Positions 9,801-20,163 are shown, numbered from the stretch's first letter. The stretch is 64,000 bases of DNA from Isotricha intestinalis (GCA_023807065.1 JAJJLU010003465.1:1-64000); one strand, 5' to 3'. Translations and numbers: made by a program. Notes: generated by a model not told the origin, from the sequence alone.

Positions 9801-11992
9801 TAGAATTCAACAGTAGAAAATCAGAAGATGTGAAAAATTTCATATTAACACTACCATTTTATGGTAATGATATATCATTAGAGAAACATCGTCCAAACAG
9901 AGAAAGATATCCAGTAGGGAAAGGTCAAGAGCCAATAATAAAAATATCAATAAGTTCATTTGTAAAGAGAATAGAAGAAAAGTTAAAAGCCCATCCAGAT
10001 ATAAGGAGAAAATTAGAAAATAAAACTTCAGAAAATTCAAATGGTGAAAATAACATAAATGGTGATAATACTTTAAATTCACAAAAATCATCAGTTTCAA
10101 CTAATTTACCTTCATTAACAGCAAGTGATAATTCAAGTACATCATCATTTGCAAATGAATTTTCAACAGACTCAAGTGCAGCTTTAAGTAATATATTTAA
10201 TGAAAAAAGTGTAACTTATATAACAATATTTAGTTTAATTGCATTTGTTATAATATGTGCAATAATAATAATTGAATTTGCTATTACATTAACAGCAATT
10301 AATGACTCAGAAAATAGAATGGGATATATGGATAAAGCATTTACAATATTAAATACTATTGTTTATACTAAATTTTTTATCACTGAGGCAATTTTAAGTC
10401 AAACTACAAGTGAATATTATAGTAAAGATGAAGACGTTTCTGTTGAAGATTATGTTAAAGATATGATGACAGAAATGGCAAATTGTAGAGCTGAATTTTC
10501 ACAAACTTATTCTTATTATTCTAATGCTACTGTGAAATTTTCAAAAGAATATAATGATTATATTTCTAATACTCAAGTTTATATTATGACTCTTTCTAAT
10601 GGAGAAAAAACTATTGAACATCAACCTTTTAGTATTGCTATGAGTAGAATTCCTACTTCTATTTATTATGTTTCTAGAGTCACTTCTTCTTATCAAAATA
10701 TTAGTATTGATGATAGAAATGCTTATGAATTAATGATGAATTTATTAAATGATTATTTATTAGTTTGGAGAAATGTTACTGTTCTTTTAGTTGATGATGT
10801 TAAAAATCATGCTAAAATGAGTAAAATTGTTTTATTTATTTTCATTTTTTCTTTTATTTTTTCAATTATCTCTTTACTTGTTTTATGGAAGTTAATCACT
10901 AAATTTATTGATGATCGACAAAAACCTATTGATTTATTTTTAACTATTAAAAAAAGAAAATTTGAAGAATTGAAAAATTCATCTGAATCTTTTGTTAATA
11001 AATTATTAAATAAATTTTTCGGGAATGAAGAAAATGAAGAAGAATCAATGATAGATTATTCATCAAATATAAAACCAGATGATATAAATATAATTAAATT
11101 TAAAACAAAAAATGAATATAAGCAATCATTAAAATCATCAAGTCAATATTTAATAAACTATATAAAAATGGTAATATTTTTTGTAATATTACAAGGATAT
11201 ATGACATTTAAATATGTATATAATACAAATAACATGAAAAATATAAATAAATATACAGATGTATTTAACGTAACTCAATATTGTCAAAGTGATAATATTT
11301 TAAGTTTAGATATAATAAAATCATTTTTATATGATCCAAATATTCCAATATATAATCAATCAACAACAGAAGACATTTTTAAACATACTTTTGTAACAAT
11401 TTCAGATACTTTTGAAAATTTATTTGTGGTATCATATAACACAAGTTGTTTTCTTCATGGAACATATATAAAAAAATTATATGATTATTTAAATCATGAT
11501 ATTACTTCAATAGCAACAAATATAAATTCATCAAAACAATCATTCGTTGAAACATATGATTCATCAAATTATTTAGGAACACTTGAAAATGGATTTAAAT
11601 CTATTATTGCAAGATATTTTGAATTAATAAGATATATTTGTATAACTTATATTAATCCTCAAACTAGATATCCTAAATTATGGAATTCTCCTGAATTTAA
11701 GGAAATTAATAGTATTGCTAAAAATGTTATTAGACCTTGGTATAAGAATATTATTTCTCTTATGAATAAAGAATTCGAAGATTATATTAACCAAATTAAA
11801 TTAGTTAATGTATCTACTTTTATTGCTTTGTTATGCTCTGTTATTTTGTTATATTGCTTAGTTTGGAAAAGCTATGAAGAAAATTTAAAACAATTACTTA
11901 AAACTAGTGTTGATTTAATTAATTTAATTCCTGAAGAAATTAAATATCAAATTGTTACTAAGTTAAATGAAGAAGAAAATAAAAATCAATAA
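6836..11992 (+). CDS. TmcB-like PAS-domain multipass membrane protein (copy 1)
   Basis: 1718 residues, a single uninterrupted frame. The N-terminal third carries about seven to eight hydrophobic segments (roughly residues 40-330). Then comes the family Cys block CLNEECPLKKFL (about 396-407), a helical region with LYGEFWGILAAN, and a PAS domain around 640-720 (IIQCSNSIIHLLGFAKQNLI, then VLMPSIYLEEHSKML). A second PAS-like segment follows at about 760-800. An acidic/Lys-rich linker leads to four more membrane helices near 1127-1155, 1327-1350, 1437-1457 and 1656-1677. This is the layout of the tiny-macrocysts B family, which is greatly expanded in ciliates; function is unproven, with a sensory or channel-like role often assumed. 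Two homologues lie in this same window, at 41.6-47 kb and 54-59.8 kb. Confidence 0.85.
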   Translation: MDNIDKSKNYSKDLNVVDEVSVKTKIFNFYFFVLRKKDINMFICSLLLIIETLQLISFSFSEPHLNGWKIKESKMKNIKLIIGASRLTSIFIYIKHDLYILIYFILLAYIFLHCLFLTMLIKFNKTTSKIYQIGIIFTRYFTTPFTLFLIIPISEIILLPLKCENKRMAVVKNPIKCWDGLHYLYAFLSVISTFAFYGLIVISTIFYFNPFNSKKTTTKISTSSDSFLYITKIFLVLKYIFIKDEYISIVIMLVLSLFNLKKGFDEPTFNNYTLECFLSIRNASFFWTNLILIINKLAENSKINGNIYLLIFGYPLIVFFSIIYYRKKSESFVYASSNYNNINEYLTRTKYLIKLIENYIDNNNNKAGNGKSNRNNTGTKNEILLKGVISIHEETCLNEECPLKKFLDNPNNYTIQKTSLLHYINNHFNLGIKKFPNSRLLLMIFVQFNYEKKYNLNAAKTYLAKLEKQKNSLTEDYIIHCIKQNIQSSNKLNDMNDGNEMIKVEETIEQKYQRLKFLVETSTKLYGEFWGILAANLTNNLNLNKLFVLGNKLNKFLNEINSLWENHLKNKKIDLENQSIAQLYAYFLREILRNKKRSEEITKKLNEEQHYESRKIDDEKFDINNLDILLENQDYMIYCRTNEKGECSIIQCSNSIIHLLGFAKQNLIGKNIEVLMPSIYLEEHSKMLSNRLKLMHAQIASHKENYRTSDKKQVFLLPKTKVGYLIPINARFTIYNDDDFSNTYIIKTKFEAKDTKLIYAFYILTKDDFTVDSISSSAINLGLSMDLLKKYVINLNILVRNDKNLESLNLSERYTEYEEEPRKVTWIFPDIIYPKNDNQRSKEEDINDLIKESNKKDFLLLISKMKYNEEETLGYCFRFLNIDNKKNNVDPNEFKPNSTKHVLFDVLRLNYIRTILVTEKSKNSVKLIETNIVINRTTTEIAREVEEIKQKKNEKKKKIKKDGENEEEEESNEEGEKKVENLLSKEKILEFNSRKSEDVKNFILTLPFYGNDISLEKHRPNRERYPVGKGQEPIIKISISSFVKRIEEKLKAHPDIRRKLENKTSENSNGENNINGDNTLNSQKSSVSTNLPSLTASDNSSTSSFANEFSTDSSAALSNIFNEKSVTYITIFSLIAFVIICAIIIIEFAITLTAINDSENRMGYMDKAFTILNTIVYTKFFITEAILSQTTSEYYSKDEDVSVEDYVKDMMTEMANCRAEFSQTYSYYSNATVKFSKEYNDYISNTQVYIMTLSNGEKTIEHQPFSIAMSRIPTSIYYVSRVTSSYQNISIDDRNAYELMMNLLNDYLLVWRNVTVLLVDDVKNHAKMSKIVLFIFIFSFIFSIISLLVLWKLITKFIDDRQKPIDLFLTIKKRKFEELKNSSESFVNKLLNKFFGNEENEEESMIDYSSNIKPDDINIIKFKTKNEYKQSLKSSSQYLINYIKMVIFFVILQGYMTFKYVYNTNNMKNINKYTDVFNVTQYCQSDNILSLDIIKSFLYDPNIPIYNQSTTEDIFKHTFVTISDTFENLFVVSYNTSCFLHGTYIKKLYDYLNHDITSIATNINSSKQSFVETYDSSNYLGTLENGFKSIIARYFELIRYICITYINPQTRYPKLWNSPEFKEINSIAKNVIRPWYKNIISLMNKEFEDYINQIKLVNVSTFIALLCSVILLYCLVWKSYEENLKQLLKTSVDLINLIPEEIKYQIVTKLNEEENKNQ

Positions 11993-12205
11993 AATACTTT
12001 CTTTCTGATTTAATTTCCTTTATAAGTTTATATTAAATTTTTTCTTTATTCCCAATTATTAAAAAAATAAATATATATATTTAAATATATTTAGAGTAAT
12101 TATACTTAATAAAATTTAAAAAAACAATTTTTAAAAATAAAAAATTAAAAGTAATCTCCAAAAAAACATAAAGGAAAAAAATTTAAAAAAACTCATTGAA
12201 AAAAA

Positions 12206-13540
12206 ATGGAAAAAGACATAGAAATGAAAGACCAAACAAAAAAGAGTGAGAAAGAGACATCAAGTCCAAAAGAAGACTTAACTGCATACATAGAAAGAAT
12301 GAAATCTGAAGTATCATCTCTTCCCTTAGATCAAATAAAATCCAAAATAAAAGCATTAGAATCACAAAACCAAACATATAAAGGAGACATAAACAAAATG
12401 AAAGTAGACATAAAGAAATTTACAGCAAGAATAAAAGAAAATAAGAAGAAATTAACAATGTCATGTGGTCTCCCTCATTTAATATCAAATGTAGCAGAAA
12501 TATTTGATTTAGAAGAAATAGATAATAAAGATGAAGGTAGTGGATTAAATCAAGAGAAATTAAAATTTAATAATAAAGGAGTGATAATAAAAACAACAAT
12601 GCGTTCAACAATATTTCTCCCAGTTACAGGATTAGTAGATGCAAAAGATCTTCATCCATTAGATCTCGTAGGAGTAAATAAGGATACTTACTTAATATAT
12701 GAAAAATTACCTAGTGAATATGATTCACGTGTACGTGTTATGGAACTTGATACCAAACCAACTGAAAAATATTCTGATTTAGGAGGTGTTGATAAACAAA
12801 TTCAAGAATTAGAAGAAGCTATTGTTTTCCCTATTGAAAAAAAACACTTATTTGATGCTATTGGTATTAAACCTCCAAAAGGTGTTTTAATGTATGGTCC
12901 TCCTGGAACAGGGAAGACTATGATGGCAAGAGCTGTTGCTGCAAGAGCAAATGCTACTTTCCTTAAATTAGCAGGGAGTCAACTTGTTCAAATGTTTATT
13001 GGAGATGGTGCTAAGATGGTAAGAGATGCATTCGCATTAGCAAAGGAGAAAGCACCTACAATTATATTTATAGATGAAATCGATGCTGTAGGTTTAAAAA
13101 GAAGTGGAGCTGAAGTTTCAGGAGGAAGAGAAGTACAAAGAACAATGTTGGAATTACTTAATCAATTAGATGGTTTTTCTTCTAATGAAGCTGTTAAAGT
13201 CATTGCTGCTACTAATAGACCTGATGTTCTTGATCCTGCTTTATTGAGGAGTGGAAGATTAGATAGAAAAATTGAATTTCCTATGCCGAATGAAGAGGGA
13301 AGAACTAAAATTTTGGAAATTCATTCTCGAAAAATGCATTATAATGAAAAAATGGTTAATTTTAAAGAATTTGCTAGAATGACTGATGATTTTAATGGTG
13401 CTATGTTGAAAGCTGTTTGTGTTGAAGCTGGAATGATTGCTTTGAGAAGAGGTGCTAGTGAAGTTTCTCATAATGATTATGTTGAAGGGATTAATCAAGT
13501 TAAAGCTAAAAAAAAAGCCAAGTTGTATTATTATTCGTAA
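12206..13540 (+). CDS. RPT5: 26S proteasome regulatory ATPase Rpt5
   Basis: 444 residues, the normal length for this subunit. An N-terminal coiled coil (about 25-85) and OB-fold (about 110-180) precede the AAA+ domain. Walker A is GPPGTGKT (about 230-237), Walker B is IIFIDEID (about 286-293), the pore loop is [10 protein letters not shown], and the Arg-finger region is [13 protein letters not shown]. The wording [15 protein letters not shown] and the FIGDG pore loop are those of Rpt5 (PSMC3/TBP1) rather than Rpt1-4 or Rpt6. The C-terminus KLYYYS supplies the HbYX-type tail that docks in the 20S alpha ring. It is part of the base of the 19S cap and unfolds ubiquitylated substrates. This is the most conserved gene here and also visibly less AT-rich than its neighbours. 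Confidence 0.97.
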   Translation: MEKDIEMKDQTKKSEKETSSPKEDLTAYIERMKSEVSSLPLDQIKSKIKALESQNQTYKGDINKMKVDIKKFTARIKENKKKLTMSCGLPHLISNVAEIFDLEEIDNKDEGSGLNQEKLKFNNKGVIIKTTMRSTIFLPVTGLVDAKDLHPLDLVGVNKDTYLIYEKLPSEYDSRVRVMELDTKPTEKYSDLGGVDKQIQELEEAIVFPIEKKHLFDAIGIKPPKGVLMYGPPGTGKTMMARAVAARANATFLKLAGSQLVQMFIGDGAKMVRDAFALAKEKAPTIIFIDEIDAVGLKRSGAEVSGGREVQRTMLELLNQLDGFSSNEAVKVIAATNRPDVLDPALLRSGRLDRKIEFPMPNEEGRTKILEIHSRKMHYNEKMVNFKEFARMTDDFNGAMLKAVCVEAGMIALRRGASEVSHNDYVEGINQVKAKKKAKLYYYS

Positions 13541-13710
13541 GGAAATTTTTTATTATGTATGGATTTTTTAAAATAAAGAAATTATTTTAATGACTTTTAA
13601 TTTTTTTATTTGAATATACAATATAATTAATAAAAGATAATTATCATTATTTTTGTATGAAAAAAAAATGTTTTTCTTTATTATTCTATATATTGTTGAA
13701 AACTAATTAT

Positions 13711-14604
13711 TTATTTAAAAATATTATAATTATGTATATATTCAATATTTTTATTAAAAATATTACCACGAGAATTAAATTTATTTTGATGTATTTTATA
13801 ATTAATGAAATTTTTATTAATATATACACTAGATGGTATATAAATATTACTTAATTTATTATTATTAAAATTTGGAGACGTTAGTTTTTCATTTTTATTA
13901 TACATTGTTTTATTAAATAGAATATCATTTTTACAATAATTTTTTTCTCTTGAATTTATTAAAATATTATTAATTCTATCTTCAAATGTTTTTAAATAAT
14001 TAGGATTATAATTAAAATTATAATTTCTAGATTTATTATTCAAATTATAATTAATTAAATTTGAAATATTATTATCAACACTATTAACTTTTAAATGAAT
14101 ATAATTATTATTAATATTAGTTTTATTTACATTCTCAGTATTTTGTTTATAAATGTAATTTATTATTTTATTTCTACTTAAATTATTATTTTGAATATCA
14201 TTTATTTCTTTAACTTGATGATTTTCTATTTCATTTTTTTTAATTTTGTTATATAATTCATAATTATTATTAATATAATTATTATTATTTGAATTAAAAT
14301 TTTCCTTTTTTTTCCTTATTTTAATCATATGCATAGTTTTATTAAAATTTAAATCCTGACTATTAAGATTATTTTCATATAAAATTTTATTATTTCTTGA
14401 TAAAATCATATTTTTTGAATTATGATTAGGATTCCCATAAATAACTTTATTAAAATTTTCATTACTTCTATTTCTGAATTTATATTTATCACTTAATATT
14501 AATCCTTGCAATTTTTTACATAACTCCAAATAACTAAAATGAGCACCAAATTCATAATATTTCCTAACATTATTATTTCCATAATAAATTCCTTTAAAAT
14601 CCAT
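13711..14604 (-). CDS. Asn-rich protein with a conserved N-terminal block
   Basis: 297 residues. The first 45 residues (GNNNVRKYYEFGAHFSYLEL then CKKLQGLILS) look folded and resemble a short block that opens some ciliate proteins of unknown function. The remainder is overwhelmingly Asn/Lys/Tyr/Ile low complexity with no domain. It ends at a TAA close to the Rpt5 gene's 3' side, so the two genes converge. Codon use matches the other Asn-rich genes here. Whether the Asn-rich part folds or is disordered is unclear. Confidence 0.65.
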   Translation of the reverse strand: MDFKGIYYGNNNVRKYYEFGAHFSYLELCKKLQGLILSDKYKFRNRSNENFNKVIYGNPNHNSKNMILSRNNKILYENNLNSQDLNFNKTMHMIKIRKKKENFNSNNNNYINNNYELYNKIKKNEIENHQVKEINDIQNNNLSRNKIINYIYKQNTENVNKTNINNNYIHLKVNSVDNNISNLINYNLNNKSRNYNFNYNPNYLKTFEDRINNILINSREKNYCKNDILFNKTMYNKNEKLTSPNFNNNKLSNIYIPSSVYINKNFINYKIHQNKFNSRGNIFNKNIEYIHNYNIFK

Positions 14605-14696
14605 AATACTAATTCAAAAAAAAATTTAAAAAAAAAAATAAATGAATGAAAATTAAAATATTAAAAAAATAAAAAAATAAAAAAGAAAAATAAAAA

Positions 14697-15104
14697 ATGA
14701 ATCCCTTTGGATATCCAAACATGATGGGTCAACAAATGATGACAAATCAAATGATGGGACAGCAAATGATGGGACAGCAAATGATGGGAGGAATGATGAA
14801 TCCAATGATGGGAGGAATGATGATGGCTCAGCCAATGTATAAACAAATATCAGTAGGAGCAGGAATAGATATGATAGAATATCAAAGAATAGTACAAAGT
14901 GCTACTCAAGTATATCAAATGAAACAACATCCCTTAAGTCAATATACTGCTAATGCTATTAAAATGATGCTTGGTGGTGAATGGCTTTGTGTGTGTTATC
15001 CTACTACTAGAGCTTATGATTTCACTCTTACAACTGTGAAAGGTGCTGATATGATGGTTTTTAGTTTGGATAATACACTTTTCCAAATTTGCAGAATTAG
15101 ATAA
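14697..15104 (+). CDS. LC8-type dynein light chain with Met/Gly/Gln-rich N-terminal extension
   Basis: 135 residues. Residues from about 50 to the end follow the LC8 (DYNLL) fold: a helix with IVQSATQVYQ, a second helix with SQYTANAIKMML, then GGEWLCVCYPTTRAYDFTLT and the edge strand MVFSLDNTLFQICRIR. LC8 dimers bind linear motifs in dynein intermediate chain and many scaffold proteins. It is divergent: key LC8 wording such as WHCIVG is only partly kept (EWLCVC). The first 45 residues are tandem MMGQQ/MMGG units, absent from canonical LC8 (about 89 residues). It is a divergent LC8-like chain, either axonemal or cytoplasmic. The ATG lies in a purine-rich context and is the only in-frame start before the repeats. 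Confidence 0.8.
   Translation: MNPFGYPNMMGQQMMTNQMMGQQMMGQQMMGGMMNPMMGGMMMAQPMYKQISVGAGIDMIEYQRIVQSATQVYQMKQHPLSQYTANAIKMMLGGEWLCVCYPTTRAYDFTLTTVKGADMMVFSLDNTLFQICRIR
14713..14826 (+). repeat. Short in-frame tandem repeat coding MMGQQ/MMGG
   Basis: Units based on atgatgggacagcaa recur several times, with variants ending in ggagga or ccaatg. All are multiples of three, so copy number can change without breaking the frame. The repeat builds the Met-rich extension of the LC8-like chain. Confidence 0.85.
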
Positions 15105-15375
15105 ATTCTCTTTTATAAAAGTTTTTTAGGAATTTTTTATAAGAATTTCTTTTCAAAATTTTTTAAATGTTTATTTTTATTATTCATATTTTATTTTATT
15201 TTTTTACTATATTAGTATTAGTATTTTTTTCAATAATATTAGTATTAATTTTTATATCCGTATTTTATATTTTTTTCAAAGTATTATGTAATTAATATTA
15301 ATATAATTGATAGGTAATATATTATTTAAATTATAAATTTAATATTTTTGTAATTCCATTTTTTAACAATAAAAA

Positions 15376-16878
15376 ATGTCAAATAATCCCAAAAACAATG
15401 TGTAAAATATTTGAATATAATATATAAATAGAACATTAGTAATTCAAACGAAAATATGGAATAAAGACACAGAAGATTTATTTGATTTTGAATCAGACGA
15501 GATAAAAATAAAAGAGATAAAAATAAATAATTTTCCTTCAAAATCATATCTAATAAGTAATAATGAAGATATTTCAATATTAAATTCTTTAACAGAACTC
15601 CAAATGGAATCAAATGATAATAGTAGAACAAATTTTTTAATATTAAGTGAATTTCATTTTAATAATAATAACTTTCAAATGCTCAATCCAATTTTATCAA
15701 AAGAATTATATTCAAATATAAAAAATAAGAATCAAATAACAAGAACATGGAAAATTTCTCCAAAAAATATAGAAACAGAAATTAAAGTAGGAGACATAAT
15801 AAAATTAGGAAGAGTAAGATTAAAATTCGATAAAATTTATTTAAAAAATATAAATCTTCAAACAATAAATAAGAATTCAAACACTCCAAATTTACAATCA
15901 AATAATTTTATAAGTAATTATTACACAAATTCATATAATAATATAAATAATAATACATGTTATGAGGAAGAAAAGAATAATAATGATGATGATAAAAATT
16001 CAAATAATTCAAACACAAAAAATTTATGTAGAATTTGTTATTCAAGTGAAAGTAATATTAATAATCCTTTAATTAGTCCTTGTAAATGTAATGGATCAAT
16101 GCAATATATTCATTATAATTGTTTAAAACAATGTATAGAAGCAAAAATTCAAAAAAAAGAAGATGAAAATTTTAAATTTTTAATTTGGAATAATTTCGAA
16201 TGTGAAATATGTAAATGTGAATATCCAAAGTATTTAAAATATAAAAATAATATTTATCCAATGGTAAATATAGAAAATAATTTTGAGTCATATTCAATTT
16301 GTGATTATAATTTATTTGATGATGCAAAGAAAAAAACTTTTAGAAAAGGATTAATCATCTTTAAAATTAATGAAGATTATGATGAAATTCCAATTGGAAG
16401 AACACAATCAAATAGAATTAAATTAAAAGATATTTCAGTTTCAAGAATTCATTGTAATTTAATTAGAAAAAATAATAAATTATATATTATTGATAAAGGA
16501 AGTAAATTTGGAACTTTAATTTATCTTAAAAAATCAATTAATATGAATATATTAAATATTAATAAAAAAACTGAAAATTTAATTTCCGGAAGACATTCTT
16601 TTTCTTTTTATTTTCAACAAAAATTCAATATTTTTGAAAAATTTTTTTCATTGAATATTCAATGTTGTAATTATAATAAATATAATCATGAAAATGAAGT
16701 TGATGTTGAAAATTTAAAAGAAAATATTTCTGAACATTTATTACTTAATGAACAAAATAAAAATTTAGATGAATCTTATGCTGATTATATTCTTGATTTA
16801 GAAAATATTATTAATGCTAAAGATATAGATGAGTTTAATGATAATAAAACAAATGTTAAAGAAACTAATCATAAATAA
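15376..16878 (+). CDS. RINGv (MARCH-type) and FHA domain protein, two exons
   Basis: An upstream ATG at 15376 joins through a 30 bp intron (15402-15431) to the long frame, giving 490 residues; the exon 2 reading is open from the acceptor. An N-terminal FHA-like block contains VGDIIKLGRVRLKF. A RINGv/C4HC3 zinc domain follows: CRICYSSES, then PCKCNGSMQYIHYNCL, then ECEICKCEYP. A second, better FHA domain follows with PIGRTQSNRIKL, SVSRIHC and GSKFGT. RINGv domains are E3 ubiquitin ligases, usually membrane-bound MARCH proteins; here there is no transmembrane segment and FHA domains suggest phospho-threonine recognition. The predicted role is a phosphorylation-guided ubiquitin ligase. It would be mis-annotated if started at the internal ATG at 15604. 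Confidence 0.85.
15402..15431 (+). other. Intron, 30 bp
   Basis: GTAAAATATT...AAATAG. Removal joins V (GT/A) in phase 2 and opens the reading frame from the ATG at 15376 into the RINGv/FHA frame. It contains in-frame stops, so retention would truncate the protein. Confidence 0.8.
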
Positions 16879-17230
16879 AATTTATAATATTCATGTTTTT
16901 ATTGCTTATTTTAATTATAAATATTATTTATTCATATATTTAAAAATATAAAGATTATATTTTAAATGAAATGAAAATTCTTTGTTTTTTTATTTTTTTA
17001 ATGTTTTATTCAAAATTAAAAATAGTTAAACTTTATTATATGAATGAAGAAAATTTTTGAAATAGTGTAAAATTGATTATTATTTAAATAAATTACAATA
17101 TTTTATCATTTGTTAAAATAAGAAATTAATATTAATCAATAAATTAAAGATAAAAATATTTGAAAAAAATTTTAAAAAAAATATAAATTTAAACTAATTT
17201 TTAATTAATTAAAATCTCTTATAATAAAAG
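16879..17230. other. Spacer between convergent genes, nothing recognised
   Basis: The RINGv/FHA gene (plus) and the B-box gene (minus) converge here. The 350 bp between their stops are AT-rich with no open frame, repeat or RNA-like structure that I can see. Confidence 0.6.
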
Positions 17231-19048
17231 TTATTCATAACCCAATAAAGCAATATTTCCTTTTTGACTTCCTAAAGCAAATACCCCATTTCCAAAATCA
17301 ATAATTTTAGAAATAAAATTAGATTCATTAGTATTTTTAAAAACATTTAAACTTTCTAAAACTTGGATTTTATTTGAATTAATATTAACTCCAACAATTT
17401 TATTATCCCCTCCAATTAAAATATAATCATTTCCAATGTTTAATAAAGATAAAAATTCTTCATTTAAATTAATTAAATGAATAATTTCATATTTTGAAAT
17501 ATTAAATAAAATTAAATGTTTACTTCCAAGAATTAAAATATGAGCTATATCAATGTTAACAACTCCTTCTAACCAATCAATACTTGTAATTCTTATATCA
17601 TCAATTTCTTTTTTAAGATTACATTTATTAATATTAAAATCCCATATTTTAATTTTTATCTTATCATAATTTGAAAAAGATATTAATTTATTTTCATTAA
17701 ATATTAAATTACTTATTTTATGATTTAAATCAAATTTGTTTTTATAACTCATATCATTAATATTATTTACATTTAATGTATAAATTAAACATTTTTCATT
17801 AGATATTAAAATGTAATCTTCATAATTTAAGATTTTAAAAATTTGATTATCAAATAATTGCATTTTATTAATTTGATTGATTGTATTGTCGTTTATTTTA
17901 TAAGAATAAATATTTCCTAAATTAGTTCCTACTAAAATTGTTTCATCTTTTAATTGAGTTATACAATATCCATATTCATTTTCTGGAAGTTGAATTGAAA
18001 ATTCATTCTTTAAAGTATTATTATATATTTTTAATTTTCCATTTGAATAATTAAAAGCAATTCTTTTATTAAATAATTTCATTCCTGATAAAATTAAATA
18101 ATCTTCATCTTTATTCAATTCAAGTTCTTTTAATTTGTTTATATTATAATCCAATATTGAATTTTGCAACATATTATTATCATTTGAGAGAAATTTATTA
18201 AAGTAAAAAATAGAAGATAATGTATTATTTTTATTTGTAATATTAATTATATTATTAACATTTAAATGGTTAAACGTTAAACCTTCTAAATTTTTTATAA
18301 TATTATAATTAAAAACTCTTTCCTTTGAGTTTTTATATTCATCAACTAACTTAATTAAATTAATACAAATTTCAAGTTCATAAGTATTAATAGTTTTAAA
18401 CTTTTCAAAATTTAATATTAATTCTTCTAATAGTTTATTACTTTTTTGTATATAAATATTAAAATTCTCAACAATACTATTTAAATAAAAAATAGATTTA
18501 TTAATTTTGTTTCTATATTCATCAATGTCAATTTGATTATTAATAAAAATAACATCATGTTCATTATGTTCAATACATTTATCACAAATATTTTTAGAAC
18601 AAGAAAGGCAATATTTTAAATAAGGTTGATTATGAATTTTACATTGATAATCAAATTTATTAATATTACAATATTTTTCATTATGTTCTTTAATATGATT
18701 TCCATGACATTCAGGACAAAAAAAATGTTCACACTCCATACAATAAATAAATGATGTTTTATCTTTTTGATTATGATCATTATTATTATAACATAATGCA
18801 TCATATATATTTATAGCTGTTGTTTTTTTATAAAATTCTTTTAATTTAATCTTTTCTATATGATTCTTTTCACATTTAATTTCTATTATAATTTCATTGT
18901 CTTCATTAATTAATTTTATTATTGGAATTAAAAAGCATTCTGGACATCTAAAAAATTGCAATTCATTATTGTTAAATGAACTCATTTTAAATATATTTTG
19001 AGATACACTAAAATTACTTTTTGAGTCTGAGAATGAAATAAATGACAT
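17231..19048 (-). CDS. B-box zinc-finger protein with C-terminal beta-propeller-like repeats
   Basis: 605 residues. Residues about 34-55 hold a first Cys pair (FRCPECFLIPI). About 100-125 hold a zinc cluster (CMECEHFFCPECHGNHI), followed at about 137-170 by a B-box-like set (CKIHNQPYLKYCLSCSKNIC, then CDKCIEHNEHDV). A helical region follows, then about seven short beta-rich repeats from residue 315 onward, each with an ILVG/ILISN/LIGG-type strand, consistent with a WD40-like propeller. Classic GH...WD signatures are mostly missing. The TRIM-like order (Zn, B-box, helix, propeller) is common in ciliate proteins. Possible E3 or scaffold role; no RING is complete. Confidence 0.75.
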   Translation of the reverse strand: MSFISFSDSKSNFSVSQNIFKMSSFNNNELQFFRCPECFLIPIIKLINEDNEIIIEIKCEKNHIEKIKLKEFYKKTTAINIYDALCYNNNDHNQKDKTSFIYCMECEHFFCPECHGNHIKEHNEKYCNINKFDYQCKIHNQPYLKYCLSCSKNICDKCIEHNEHDVIFINNQIDIDEYRNKINKSIFYLNSIVENFNIYIQKSNKLLEELILNFEKFKTINTYELEICINLIKLVDEYKNSKERVFNYNIIKNLEGLTFNHLNVNNIINITNKNNTLSSIFYFNKFLSNDNNMLQNSILDYNINKLKELELNKDEDYLILSGMKLFNKRIAFNYSNGKLKIYNNTLKNEFSIQLPENEYGYCITQLKDETILVGTNLGNIYSYKINDNTINQINKMQLFDNQIFKILNYEDYILISNEKCLIYTLNVNNINDMSYKNKFDLNHKISNLIFNENKLISFSNYDKIKIKIWDFNINKCNLKKEIDDIRITSIDWLEGVVNIDIAHILILGSKHLILFNISKYEIIHLINLNEEFLSLLNIGNDYILIGGDNKIVGVNINSNKIQVLESLNVFKNTNESNFISKIIDFGNGVFALGSQKGNIALLGYE

Positions 19049-19164
19049 TATTTCTGTTAAAATTATATTTTAAACAATTTAAAAAAATAAATATTAAAAT
19101 TAACTATTATTGCTTAATTACATAATGATTTATTTATTATTTTGAAAAATGGTGTTATTTTTTT

Positions 19165-20100
19165 TTATTTATTAATTATTGATTCTTCAAATTTATTTTC
19201 TATTTGTTTTCCATTTTGAATAATATTTATATAAAAAAAATGAAGTTCTTCAGGATTTTCAATTTTTTTTATTATTATAATGTCATTACTTAAATTTAAA
19301 TTTATAGATTTAATATTATTTTTATTTGAATTACTTTTAAATGTTGAAATTATATTTCTTTGTAATTGAATAGTTTTTTTAAGTTTATTTATATATTTTA
19401 TTTTATTTAAATTTTGACTTTTAATACTTTTAGAATCTTTTTTTTTATTTAAATCATTAGAATATTTTTTAATATTATTTTTTTTTTTCAATCCAAAAAT
19501 TTCTGAAAAATTTTCATGATTTAAACTATTAAAAGAAGAAAAAGAATTTTTATTTCTTTTATTTATTTCATTTTTAATCTTTTGTTTAAATTTTTGTTTT
19601 TGTTTTTTATTTGAACTATTTGAATATTTTTTATTAAAAAAATGACTTGAATAAGAAGAATTATTATTTGAAAATAAAATATCAATAAATTTATTTTTTT
19701 TTTCTTCTGAATTATTATTTTTTTTAAAGGAATTTTTAATTCCTGTTTTAAAAGAAGAAAATTTTTTATTCTTAATTTTTTTAATACAAAAATTAAGTTT
19801 TGAAAAGGAAAATTTATTAATAGAAATAGAATTAATATTTTTTTTTATTTTTTTATTATAATGTTTAATATGTCTATTAGTAGAATAACTTCTATAAATT
19901 TCACTGAATATTTTATTAGATTTATTATTATAATTTGAAACATTATTTGAACTATATTTATTGTTATTGGTTAGATTCCTTTTAGTTTCAGAAATTAAAT
20001 TTGGAATATTTAATTTCGTTCTTGACAAAGGGGACATGAATATTATATTTTTTAATCTTAAATTTTTTTTGTTTGAACTTGATAAAAAAGTTGAACTCAT
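19165..20100 (-). CDS. Lys/Asn/Ser-rich protein, paralogue of the next gene
   Basis: 311 residues, almost all Ser/Asn/Lys/Phe low complexity. The only folded-looking part is the C-terminus, residues about 275-300, with IENPEELHFFYINIIQNGKQ. The gene immediately upstream on the same strand ends with the related IINPEEQHFLCVTFQHK. This shared NPEE-x-HF motif, the adjacency (63 bp apart) and the similar MSS start suggest tandem duplication. No function can be assigned; the motif may be a binding peptide. Confidence 0.65.
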   Translation of the reverse strand: MSSTFLSSSNKKNLRLKNIIFMSPLSRTKLNIPNLISETKRNLTNNNKYSSNNVSNYNNKSNKIFSEIYRSYSTNRHIKHYNKKIKKNINSISINKFSFSKLNFCIKKIKNKKFSSFKTGIKNSFKKNNNSEEKKNKFIDILFSNNNSSYSSHFFNKKYSNSSNKKQKQKFKQKIKNEINKRNKNSFSSFNSLNHENFSEIFGLKKKNNIKKYSNDLNKKKDSKSIKSQNLNKIKYINKLKKTIQLQRNIISTFKSNSNKNNIKSINLNLSNDIIIIKKIENPEELHFFYINIIQNGKQIENKFEESIINK

Positions 20101-20163
20101 AAAAAATTATTTATTTACTTTTATATTTATTTATTTTTATTATTATTATTATTATTTTTTTTT

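Noticed and set aside
14653..14846. Ser/His-rich open frames opposite the LC8 repeat
   Set aside because: They are the antisense of the atgatggg repeat, not genes.
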